64,000 bases of DNA from Porogramme epimiltina. Its lineage: Eukaryota; Basidiomycota; Agaricomycetes; Polyporales; Polyporaceae. The stretch lies in the NCBI GenBank assembly GCA_900155495.1, contig FTLJ01000792.1, forward strand, positions 28,284-92,283, written 5' to 3'. Position numbers and translations under genes: made by a program. Under the pieces are notes generated by a model, which was given only the letters and a program-made list of their open reading frames with translations, had not been told where the DNA came from and made no database searches. Below, in pieces: positions 1 through 11,219 of this stretch; within the stretch, counting starts at the first letter, position 1; each line of letters starts with the position of its first letter.

Positions 1-382
1 ACAAGTCCAACGAGAGGTCCGCGGTGTCGCTGGCGGCCGATGGTTCGTGAAATCTTGGGTAGGAGAAAAGGAGTCCGAGTTTGCGGCAGCCGTCGCCGCG
101 TCACAGGCTGCTGCCCAGAGTGCTGCTGGGGATGCCCTCACAGCTGCCGGATTATCTCTTCCCAAATTGTCGGGAGTTTCCATCTCGGGAACAGGCCGCG
201 GGCGAGGAAGGGGTGCCAGACATGGCGTTGATCACTCCTCTACCGTCGCATCCTCCCGAGCGGGCTCGGCGCTGCCCGAAAGCATCTCTGCTCAGTTGGC
301 CAAAAAGCGCAGTAGCGGACCCAGCACGCCCTCCGTTGATCTCCCTACACCCATACCCATTGTCCCTCCGCCCGCCCTTTGA
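1..382 (+). CDS. 3' end of an unidentified protein gene (partial)
   Basis: The reading frame is open from base 2 of the window and stops at TGA 380-382, so only the last ~126 residues are visible and the start lies outside. The early part (GRWFVKSWVGEKESEF) looks like the end of a folded domain. It is followed by an Ala-rich helix-like stretch, a short Gly-Arg run (GRGRGRGARHG) and a Ser/Pro-rich tail ending PPPAL. No splice signal is needed across this piece. I do not recognise the family. The compositionally biased tail suggests a disordered C-terminus. It runs in the same direction as the next gene and ends 349 nt before that gene's start. Confidence 0.5.
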   Translation, partial: QVQREVRGVAGGRWFVKSWVGEKESEFAAAVAASQAAAQSAAGDALTAAGLSLPKLSGVSISGTGRGRGRGARHGVDHSSTVASSRAGSALPESISAQLAKKRSSGPSTPSVDLPTPIPIVPPPAL

Positions 383-730
383 GGCCCTAGTTCGCTTGCT
401 GATTACTGCTTTCGCATCGGATGGACTCGATTCAGTGCCGCCTTGTATCCGCCTAAATATTCATCATTTGTATACCACTAGCTATAGTAATATCACTTGT
501 AGTCTTCTGACTCGCCTGTTGCAACAAGACTTGCGGGAGACTCGTGTCTAGTGGCCTATCCATATTCACGCAATGACGGAGGGATCGTCGCGCCACGTGT
601 TGACGCCCGTCATAGGCGGCGCGAGCGCGGTCGCTGCGTACAGCACCGTTCAGCCACTGTCGTTCCCCTCTCCTCCTCTTACAGTCTCAATCCCTCTCTC
701 CCTTCGCGAGCTGCAGGCGCTCGCATCGTA
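383..730. other. Intergenic: 3' end of upstream gene and DOP1 promoter
   Basis: No coding signal is convincing here. The stretch is AT-richer around 450-500 and pyrimidine-rich just before base 731 (tcccctctcctcctct...), which fits a fungal promoter and 5' leader for DOP1. An upstream ATG near 574 opens a short frame that stops before 731 and could be an upstream ORF. Confidence 0.4.
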
Positions 731-3700
731 ATGTCTGCAGCTAGCTCCCCACGAGTAGGCAATGGCGATCCGCAGAAGAGGAGTCCCTGGTACGCGTTGC
801 GTGGAGCGGACGGCAGTGAGTGCTATTCTAGGTCTTCACGCGCGTCCCGCTTCACCTGAGCACCGCGACGGTAGCGTCCACACCGCCTGGTTATGCGGCG
901 GATCCAAAGTACAAGAAGTATACACAGCAAGTGGAGAAGTGCTTGAGCTCGTTCGACAGTGTTCACGAATGGGCAGACTTTATTTCGTTCCTCAAGCAGC
1001 TCCTGAAGGTGAGTGCGCACCGGTCTACAACGGCAGGACAAGAACGATGACAGGGGTTGTGATTGTGTAGACGTTCCAGTCATACCAGCAATTCAAGGAG
1101 ATTCCCCGCAAACTGGTGGTGGCGAAACGGTTGTCCCAGTGCTTGAATCCAGCTCTGCCCAACGGTGTGCATCAACGTGCGCTGGATGTGTATTCACATA
1201 TATTCGCTGTGCTAGGGGTACGCGCAGTTTCATCTCTCTCTGTGACTATGAGTTAAGACATGTCCTACAGTCTGAAGGGTTGCAACGTGACCTGGCTCTG
1301 TGGTCGTCTGGTTTATTCCCCTTCTTCGAGTATGCTTCTACTGCCGTAAAGGTGAGACCTATAAGTTCTCTGACACTGAATATCGTGCTCAATGTCTATC
1401 TAAGCCCACTGTCCTCAACCTCTTCGATACACATTACTTGCCCCTGCAAGTGGGTCTCCGACCAGTGATGAAATCATTCATCCTAGCCCTACTTCCTGGA
1501 CTCGAAGAGGAAACAGGAGAGTACTTCGACAAGGTGCGTTTGTTCCGGAACAGTACCTATGCCAAAGATATAAATTATGCGGCCAGGTCCTCGCTTTACT
1601 GGATCGCCTTGCGGGCACAATATCCCAGTCGTTCTTCTTCCAGAACATCTGGCTGGTCATGCTAACTACTCCTCGTGCGCGGGGAACAGCGCTCAGTTAC
1701 CTGTCCAGGCGACTACCCCCCTTCAAGCCTGATGAAGGTAAATTCATTGGTCCCTAGTGATCACACTTCTGACTGAGTGCACGTAGACATCACGCCGATC
1801 GTCGGTAACGACCTAGGTCTCATGATCAGGGCATTTTCCGCGGCGTTGGAGGACGACGATCTCCTCGTCCGGAGAGGTGCATTGGACATCTTGCTACAGT
1901 CTCTGCGCATCGATGGTGTGGCCGTGACGAAATCCCAAGCAGACGATCGCGCCATTCTCATGCGTGCTGCTACCAGTGTGGTCCTACGACGTGATCTGGC
2001 ATTGAACCGTCGACTCTTCGCATGGCTGCTAGGCCCTGCAGAGAGCAGCCAAGCACAAATTGAATACTACAGGTCTCACTCATTGGAGCTTCTACGCTCC
2101 ACTTTACGGGTGTGTTGTGACTAGTATGCTGAGTGGAACATAACGACTAACTGCTGAATAGGACGAGATGTTCAATCCTTCTCCTGAATACTCTCAATCA
2201 AGACCATTCAAGATTTTCATCTCGTTGCTCGATAAATGGGAGATTGGTTTGCCACTCACGGAGGTTTTGGTCTATGACGCTTTCAAAGCTCTGCGGAAAG
2301 CCTTGGATTCTGGTCCGGACACTGGCGATGATGTACGATATCGCATGTCCTGTTACCAAACATATTCATTAACGAGTGGAAACATAACAGTTGACGATGA
2401 CCGGAAGCACACTTTACGAAGCTGTGGAGCAAAACGCACTGTGGAACCGTCTCCTGACTGCTATAGTGTCCGACTTCGACGGCTCTCAAGCTCATCGAGA
2501 GGTATGGAGGGGGCACTCCATTTTAGAATATGTTCTCATGCTACGTCCAGGGCTGCGGGATGGTGAAGTACCTACTTACCAAGTTCCACGTACACGACGA
2601 AGAAATCGAGACCGTTCACCTCCCGGTCATATTCAACGCGATTTTGGGGCAACTCGTGGTATGACCAGCTGTCAGTGTGAAGAGCCGCCTAAAATCTAAC
2701 GTGTAGAAAGGCATCATCACAGGACGGGTTCTCCACGGCGCCGGCGTTCGCTGACGCACTTGCCCTCGTGCTTGAGATTCTAACTCACACTCCTCATACC
2801 GCCCTCAAAGCACGACCGGCATTGCGCCAAGACCAAGCACCTCCGCCTCACAATGACTCTGTCGCCTTTGCGTTCGCCTTTTACGGCATCAAACCTCGCG
2901 GAGAGTCGCCAGCGTCCTCCCAATCTACGACACCATTTGTAGCCGCCTTTGAAGATGTAATATCCCTGAGTACTGCCGCGGCGAAGTCTTTCCTTGCCGA
3001 GAACCAGAAAATCAACTGTGCTGCACGCGACGTTCTGCAGTCTTCTCTCCGTCTTTTGGACGGACTACTTGGTCAATTAGACGAAGAAACAGACGCTGCT
3101 TTTGTTGCACAATGGGATCCGGCGGGATGGCTTTCTACCCTTTTGCAATGCCTGCAGCAGCGGGTAGGTCATGAAATGCTTCATTTAACGTCAGGACTAA
3201 CAGACACTATAGGCCGTGACCTTCACGATCGTTGACCGGCTAGTCACTGCCGCCGTGAAGTTACACCGGACAGAGAGGCTCGAACCAGTTTTCTCGCTCG
3301 ACAAGCGATTATATATCTCGAACATGGTCAATGTGGTACGTCAATTGCTGGCTGCACGATCAACGAGCCACTCATTCCCTTCAGCTCCTGCGCTATCTCT
3401 CCCCAACGTTCTCGTCGTATCACATGAGGGCGGTCGACCTCATTTGGTCCTTGGAACGGCTTAGTACTCAGCCCCATGTGGAATCGGTGATTGCCCAAAG
3501 CCTATCTGTACGGCAAGTGTCCGAGTTGCAGGAAGCATGCGAAGCCTTTGGTGTCTTGTGGCGCCTGACTGGTACGTAAATTGATTATAGACTGTTGGCT
3601 GTAGCTCACGCATCGATTCAGATGACAATCAACTACCCGGCATTCATTTGAAGGTTCCTATGATGACCGTTCTGGAATCCCTTCGCAGTGACGAACCGAA

Positions 3701-6700
3701 GTTGCGACGCATCGGCGAGACATGGGTGCGGTGCAGCCTGAAATCCTATATCCGGTAGGGAGTTTTGCTCTAGGCCGTTACCAGGATCTCACCCTTCATT
3801 TCTCTTAGAGTGCTGGACCCCATCATATTTGACCTCTTCGACCCCAGCATCCGGTATTCGCCCTCTACTACCGGGCTTAACGGAAAGCAATTACAAGGTT
3901 TCACATACGACCGCGCGTTTGATCAGCACTATGTCAATTACCTTCTGGAGACCCTCCTATCCGTGGTCAGATTTGGGGGCCAAGGGTTCAGTAAGATCGC
4001 TCGCAATACCCCTATCACTCGTTCCCTATACGGCTCACTACTTCAACGGCTACAACATGGTATGTCTGCTATTTGATGATCTTCCTGTCATTTGTCTCAT
4101 TGGTAGTAGTCACAACCGCGTTCCCAGACATGACGTACATGGATGTCATCGTCTCACAGTTGTTGATGAGGTCAGTAACTCCAAATTTTGACGCTGTCAT
4201 TTCAACTGAATCCAACTCGTTTGGCAGAATGTTGCAATCCGAACCCAAGGCGTCTTTGGCACCGACTATGCAGCCTTTCAACATCGTTTCGCAGAACCTC
4301 TCTGTGGACCTCCTTCAGGCACTCGTCGCCCGCGGGGAGGTCGACCCAGTCAGCTTACAATCGCTGGAGTCCGCGGTCGTGCAGAAGCTCTACTTTTGCA
4401 TCCACACAGGACGCTTGGATCTCCAGAACAAACTCCTACACCTCCTCCACTCGATCATAGTGGCATCTATCGCAAGTTCTGAAGACCGAGGAGCGTCGCA
4501 GATCGATCGTAGCGCAGAAGCCATGAACCTCCAAGATGCGCCGCAGGCCTCTAAGAAGGAGTCCCATGCTGTCCATCCACTTCTGGTTCAGACCCTCGTA
4601 GATGGTATTTCCACGCCCTCCAACCGCTCTCTCTTGCAACATTGGCTCGACTTCGTCATGATGACCGTGCCTCAATTCAAAGAGACATTGAAGGCCGTCG
4701 TCACCCCGCTTACGGATTGTATATGTCGCCAGCTGCGCCTTGCATTGACGGAGATACTGGACGCCTCGGCGGACGGGCCTCGAGACGCCGACGTTGTCTC
4801 ATACACTACCGACGCCGATTTCATGATGTTGCTGACAGTCCTCGAGCGGCTGTCGCTCCTGAGCATGACACGAGCGACCACGGAACAGCCGCAGGATGAG
4901 GAGCAGCAGGCCGCGGAGAAGAATATCCAAGAGTCTAGCGGCCTTCTCGGATACGTCTCCGGTGTGTTCAGCTCAGACGGCGCGGTCAGCACGTCGGAAG
5001 ACGCGGCTTCGGTAAGTGGAAAGTGTTTTCCCGTCATTATATGGCTAATCATAGCCCAATAGACCAGGTCATCAGACTATCGTTGTTTGCATAATGCCGT
5101 GCGCGTGCTCTATGCGCTGTGGGACAAGTTGGTCATCCCCGCTGATGGTCACTGGGCTTCAAGAGAAGAGTCGCTTGTCCTGATATACACTCGAGCGAGG
5201 AACCGCAGCCGGCGTGTTCTGGAACATCTGTTCCGCGCCTATTCCACCGAGGTTTTGGAGGCGGTCGTCGACTGCTGGTGCGAGCAAGTGGCGGTAGGTC
5301 TTATTCTATTCTTTGCAGTTTCCACCCAAATTTACTGTACGAGTAGGCACGACCGGACAACGTCGAGTCCTCTGCAGCTTATGACTTGGTAGACGTCTTG
5401 ACCGCGAGCGCCCAGAATGCCGTTCACATGTTGTGCGAAAGCATTTCATGTCGCACTCCTGGTTTGTCAGAGCGAACGAAGAAAGCCGTTGCATTCGCGG
5501 ACCTGTGAGTTTTACTGTTATGATCCGTTACGCTCGAGCTCATGAGTAACAATTTAGCTTGGACATGACCTTGTTCGATTTCCTTGAACAATACATGAAA
5601 CGTCTAGAAGGTCCGCTCGCGCTGCAAGTGTGGAATAGGTTCCTGCAACTAGCGAAGGACCTTCTTGGCTCCATGCGTGATTTCAGACCGCAAGCCTTCG
5701 CTGCTCTGAAGTCAGTGCTTATCCTATACATCTGGGTCAAATTGTTAACATGAATGCACTAGGTGCTTCACTGTCCTTGCAGACAAGGTTTCCCAGACCA
5801 CAGCACTAGATGACAGGCGCATACGAAAAGACATGCAGGAGACGTACGGGAAACTGTTGGACCTGTGTGTTTTGGCCGGTCGTTCCGTCGAGTCTGGTTC
5901 ATGGATACGAAGAAGTCAGCGCGAAGCCATCGTGTCTAACGGCCGAGACTCCCCAACAGCAACGCCCTCTTTACGTGGTAAGCGCCCAAGGGTGGAGTTA
6001 TAACCGCCTGTTGATCCCATCTTTAGTAGTGTCAGAGACCAAGTTGGACGAGAAGAACGCAAGCTCGACGTCATTGCCATTGGCAGAGTCGTCGAAGACC
6101 CCATACAACGCCGACGTGGCACAACAGGCTCGTGCCCTAACTCGAACCTGAGCACGATTATTCGAACTGACATCATTCTGCAGGTCAACTCGTACATCGC
6201 TGCGGATGCACTCCCAAGCATCCGCAAATTCCTCATTGACTCTGATAAGATTCTCGCTGCCTGCAACCAAATTGTTTACAATATTGTTGCCCCTGCACTG
6301 AAGGGCAAAGCGAGGTGTGCTCTTACTTTGTTGTGTTGATTTTCAGGATGTTGACATAGGTACAAGGCCGTTGGACGTAGAGGACGATATCATAGCTATC
6401 ATGCGGGAGATGGCGAAGATCAATGTTGCTGTGAAGGCATGGCGTTCTCCTGTGTCGGACTCCCTCAACGACAATAGGTGCTTTAATTCCACGGCGGAAG
6501 CAGGAGAGAGATGGATGCCCATGATCAAGTCATTCTTTGACACTGACAAGACAGCGCTACCGGAGCTTCTAGGTATGATCCCATCCTAGGTTGCCGTAAC
6601 TCATGGCCGTTAACGTAATATGGCTTAGGAAAAATTACCACGGTGGCCTCAGCAAATATCTTTACCAACCGGGAGTATGAGATGTTGCTCCGCTCGCTCA

Positions 6701-7582
6701 ACCTCCGCCGGTTATCATACGTGATCTTGTCGGCGGAAAAGAACCACTTCCTCGCCCAGCTCCCGAGTATACAAGAGAAGCTAGTGGACACGCTGCGCAA
6801 TGTATCGGCACCCATCGTTCAGAGCGAGGTTTTCCTGTGTGTGCGAGTCCTGCTGTGCCGACTGTCACCGCACAATTTGTCCAGTTTCTGGCCTGTCATC
6901 TTGACGGAATTGGTGAGGCTCATGGCTCGCAAGACGTTGTTTACCAATCCTTACTGACATACACCAGTACCGTATCTTCGAACAAATCCTTCAGAATATC
7001 CCCGGAGACGGATCAGAGGAACTCGGGTTAATATTGTCCGGCTGCAAACTGCTAGACCTGCTTCTCGTTCTGCAGACGGAAGAATTCCAAGTGTAAGTCC
7101 TCACCCTCACGTGAAGAATCAGCCCAGCTCATGTTTCGCCCAGTCATCAATGGATATTCATCACGGATACCGTTGATGCCGTCTACAGGCCGGATGACTG
7201 GTTCCCAGAAGCGCTTCTGGACAGACTAGCGGAAGTCGTCGGGGCGCTCCCGGTCGCAGAGGTGGGTGCACTGCTCCCATTCTTCTATCCATCCACCCGC
7301 GCTTCAAATCCGGGATTCAGGCCTCACACTAACTAATCCTGTTTCCCATAGAGCGGCGCCCTCCCGCCCGGCTCTCACCTCCCGACACCGGCGGGACCGA
7401 GCACCTCCATGCGCAAGCCGCTGCTGCAAGCGCTCCGGCAGATCGACAGCGTGCGCGACCTCGTGCCGTTCTTCTCCACCGCGAGCATCTCCTCCTACGA
7501 GGCCGTCTACCACTCCGCCGGCGTCGTCGACTGGCCCGCCGTCGAGCGCGGCCTGCTCGAGGACCTCTTCGACGGGAGGTGA
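731..7582 (+). CDS. DOP1: DOP1/Dopey family trafficking protein
   Basis: Dopey proteins are large peripheral membrane proteins that act with Mon2 and the flippase Neo1 in endosome-Golgi traffic. The N-terminal Dopey domain is clear: exon 2 reads DPKYKKYTQQVEKCLSSF and FISFLKQLLK, and exon 3 continues TFQSYQQFKEIPRKLVVAKR, LSQCLNPALPNGVHQRALDV and YSHIFAVLG. The start ATG at 731 is supported by an in-frame splice: exon 1 ends at 815, intron 816-874 (GTGAGT...TAG), exon 2 runs 875-1008, and exon 3 starts at 1071. The body is helical and Leu-rich in many exons, including one long exon from about 4200 to 5011. The C-terminus (FFSTASISSYEAVYHSAG, then LEDLFDGR, TGA 7580-7582) fits family ends. I estimate about 1,750-1,800 residues, normal for fungal Dop1. 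No frameshift is required. Internal exon edges were not all checked. Confidence 0.93.
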
Positions 7583-8574
7583 TGACCAAGCCCGCCATAC
7601 AAACGCGGGGGCCGGCGGGCGGACGTAGAGTCTTCTTTCGCGGCTCGCCGACCTGTGCGCACGCCGCGTCCGTGACTCCGTGGGCAGTGCCTCGGTCCCG
7701 TGTGTACCTGCAGGTCTCCACGCGTGCGAGGGGTTCATCTCCGTACAATCCACCCACGCCCCCTCGCTCCAGGGCGGCGGCAGGGCCGACTTTGCGCCCT
7801 GACATCGAGGATCGTCATGGCGCTCATCCCCCCCTCATCCCCCCCCTCCCCTTCCTTCCCTTCCATGCTTCGAACTACGACGCGCTTACTCACGCCCGCA
7901 ATCGCCTCAGCGCCCAGGCCCCGAGGATCGTACTTAATAATCTCAGTCTCCGCGGACACGTTTCGCCCGCTCCCCACCATGTAACTTTTGTTTCCCGATG
8001 GCACCGCTGTAGCCCGATACCTCGCTATATTACCACGCACGATTCCTCCGTCGTCTGCAATGTGCCACTGTTTGCGTGCTCGCGCGCTGAGTCACCCACT
8101 CCACCCGCGGCCGCCACGCCCAAACGACGCGGCGCCGTGCCCGATCGATAGCACAAGGGAGGTGTCACAAAACGCTTGGCCGGACGGCGGACGCGCGGTG
8201 GGTCGACGACGAAACGGTGACGGCGGGAGGCGCCCTTCCAGGAATGCAGGATGCCGGAGGCGCGCACACACACTAGCGGTGCTTCTCAAGCGCCGTCACC
8301 GTCACCGTCACCGGCGCTACCTGGACCCGCACGCCTTCGGGCCGCCCAGACAAAGTTACGGGTATCGTTGGCCCCCACACGTTGCTTCCAGGACAGCAGA
8401 ACCCGATAGCATTGGGAAAGGTATCGACCTCCTTAAGACGAACGATAAATACAGCGCATAACACCAGGAACACCGCCTCCACGCCTTCCGTCCGCAGCGG
8501 CGCCTCAACGCGCAAAAAACTCCGACCGGTCGGCAGCCCGACCGCGATGCCGCCTCCGCCTCCGCCTCCGCCGC
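7583..8574. other. Convergent intergenic region with short GC-rich repeats
   Basis: This lies between the 3' ends of DOP1 (+) and the EF-hand gene (-). Open frames exist on both strands but none shows a recognisable domain or splice-supported extension. It contains a short run of (CGTCAC) units near 8294-8312 and a (CCTCCG)-type run near 8548-8573 immediately beyond the EF-hand stop codon. I read it as two 3' UTRs and spacer. Confidence 0.5.
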
Positions 8575-10037
8575 TCAGAAGTCGCCCCAGGTGCGGCGGA
8601 ACTTGTACTGCACGCGTTCCTGCCGTCAGCGTCCGTGTTGGCGATCCGCACGCGCAAATTATCGGGGGGTGACACGAGACGGGGACACATACCTTGTACG
8701 GGAGGTTCTTCCTGTGTACATCGGCGCGCACGCGAAGCGAGAGGCCCGTCAGCGCGCGCGCGGGAGGAAGGGGCGGGACGGAGGGGAACGCGGTCACGCA
8801 CCTCATCTTGTCCGCGGCGGACTTGGGCGGCTTGTAGCCCCCGTCGCCGGCGCCCCACTCGCCCTGGCTGTCCGCCTCGGCCTTGACCTTCGCGAACCGC
8901 GTCGCGGGGTCCTCCTGGTCGGGCGCGGGCACGCGCTGGTACTTCTTCGGGGGCTCGAGCTGGTCGTCGTTCGCGTTCTGGACGACGAGGTGCGGGTCCT
9001 CGCCGTGCTGCTCCTGTGGGGGCGGGGGCGCGTCGTGCTCGTGCTCGTGCGGCTCGTGCTGCGCAATCACTTCTTCGACGGAGATGCCCTGGTACTTCGC
9101 TTCGCGCTCGGCCTCGATTTGCTCGATCTGCTCGTGGTGCTGGAAGTGCTCGATGTCCTCGGGGTGGTTATATGACTCGTCAGTCTGCGTCTCCGGCGTA
9201 GAGTGGTATTGCTCTGGAGCATGACGTGGCGGTTGACAATACTGGTTGTTAGTGCGACGGGTTCACTCGCGCATGGGGATGGGTATGTTACCTTCGTGGT
9301 GCAAGAAGAACTCTAACGTTCGCGAGTTACGTTAGTTAGCGCTCCACATTGGGCAGATGTACGTACCGCTCTCCACATCGTAGTGATGGCCCTCCGCACC
9401 AAGATCATCGAAGTTGGGCAATCCCTCCAGGCCCACAGCTTCAAGTTCGTCAAGGGTGATAGTTCCATCACCATCCTTGTCGAGTTGTTTAAGTACAGTG
9501 TTGACAATGTGGTCTGCCTTCTTTTGATGTTCGACCTCGTCCTACACACCACCATGTAGCACTCAGCACACGAGCATAGCTCAAGTGTGAACACAGCGCA
9601 CCTTGGATTTCTTCTGAGAGTACAAGTGGTGCACGCCATAAATAGCCTCAATCTCCTCCTTGTCCCACCGCTTGTCGCTGAGACATAACCTGAGGAACTC
9701 TGGCTTTGTCGGATGGCGATGGCATGACGTACCGGTTCAAATCGTGAAGCTGGAAGAAGCTGGGCACGTCAAACGAGTCGCTGTGTCGAAGGTATGAGCG
9801 TCCCGAATATCATAAACTCTGTTACAAAACGCCGCACATGTGGTGCTCTGAGGCCATCTGAGGGTGAAATAGCGCGTAAGTTGTGTGATTATGTGGAAGT
9901 GTAATACGGACACGTACGTGTCTCTCAGCATACTGCGCGATGGTCTCTCCGTCCTTGGGGCCGTCATGGCCGTGGTCTCCGTGCGCAACGACGGCGCGGA
10001 GGGATGCGAAAAAGGCAATGCCGGCGAGGAGGTGCAT
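8575..10037 (-). CDS. SSP120: Secreted EF-hand protein, nucleobindin/SSP120-like
   Basis: The start at 10037 gives a signal peptide (MHLLAGIAFFASLRAVVAHG) followed by a His/Asp-rich segment. Exon 1 ends at 9918 before a GTACGT donor. Two EF-hand loops are visible. The first, DLNRDKRWDKEE, is assembled across an intron using the acceptor just before GACAAGCGG; the second, DKDGDGTITLDE, is canonical. The sequence between them, EAIYGVHHLYSQKKSK, is typical of this fungal family. The C-terminal half is acidic and His/Gln-rich, and the protein ends FRRTWGDF before TGA (8575-8577). Yeast Ssp120 and animal nucleobindins are Ca-binding proteins of the secretory pathway. Location in the ER/Golgi lumen is inferred from the signal peptide and family. 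Estimated length is about 290 residues in roughly nine exons. Confidence 0.88.
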
Positions 10038-11219
10038 GGTGAGGATGATGGTCTCGGTGTGCGTGAAGGACAAGGGACGGGGACGACGTAGCGCCCATAG
10101 AACGGCCGGGAAACGGGACGACTCGAAAGGAAGGAGGTTCCCGCGGCATCTGTATCTGAGATCTGGGGAGATCGGACGCTCGATCGCGTGCAGGGACTCC
10201 GGGGAACTGTGCGGCGTCGACCGGCGTCGACCCACAGCCCAGTCCGACCCCGCACTCCTACCTCGGCCCTCCACGCACCCCCCACTTCCTGGGCTCCGCG
10301 CGAATTCCGCCCTCCGCCCCGCGACGTCATGCCTCCAGAACATCTCCATCTTGGCATCCCATCAGCGGCCCACGCGCCGGGAAACACACAGGACAGATAT
10401 ATCTTCGACCATTCGCGCCGGCCACGGGCGCGATGGCCTCCAAACGGGCGCGCTGGTTTCAATGGAGCTCGATTGAATTACGTCGCTGTGGTTGCTGTGT
10501 CGCTTCTTCAGGCCGCGACGCAGTCCGCGACGCACGGGATGGGCAGACGTGTGGGTGCAAATATTGGCATTGGACGTTCACCGACGTGCAACGCCGATCG
10601 GGGTTTCCGCACGGTTTAACAGAAACCCAAACAATTTCTTGTCGCCCCACCACCGCTGTGACTGATCGGTGTCACAGTCGCGACGCAGAACGGGCCCGAC
10701 CACAAGCTCGGTGACTCGGCGTCGGGATCGCCATGACTCTCGTCTGGGGCGGACCCGCTCGACGGCACGCGGCGTCGGTGTAATCCAGGTGCGCTCCGAG
10801 AGGCGGACAGGCCCGCGGGGGGCGGCAGGGCCACGGCAAGGTTGGCGCTGAGCCTGTGTTCTGAATCTGAAGCCGTCGACGAACATCAAAGCAGTGCATA
10901 ATGTACCGTGACGGACAAGTGCCCGCTTATCATGGAGGTGTGGCATAAACGGGCCGAGACGAAAACACCGAGGAACGGGGGAAAGGTGGGGAAGGCGGCT
11001 GCCTGCAGGCCTGGCGGGGGTGCAATTGGTTCGCGTGAGAATGGGCGCGCTTGGTAAGAAATCAATCCGACCCAAGGACTAAGGGCCGCTGACCGCCCTC
11101 TGTAATCGAGTATATATGCAACGCCTTCCACTCCGCCCTCCCCTGCCTCTCGGGCTATTCCCGTTCCGCTCGTTCCGTTTCTCCTCTTCCCTCGACGCCG
11201 CGGGCTGACCCTGCCCTCC
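10038..11219. other. Divergent promoter region between EF-hand gene and ABC transporter
   Basis: This 1.2-kb stretch separates two divergently transcribed genes. It contains a tandem pair of a CGGCGTCGAC element near 10210-10229 and several GC-rich short palindromes. The overlapping frames lack domains. The right part carries the TATA box of the ABC transporter gene. No tRNA or conserved RNA was recognised. Confidence 0.5.
11111..11117 (+). promoter_or_regulatory. TATA box of the PDR transporter gene
   Basis: TATATAT lies about 103 nt upstream of the ATG at 11220 and is followed by a pyrimidine-rich leader, a common layout for highly expressed fungal genes. Function is inferred from position and sequence only. 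Confidence 0.55.
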
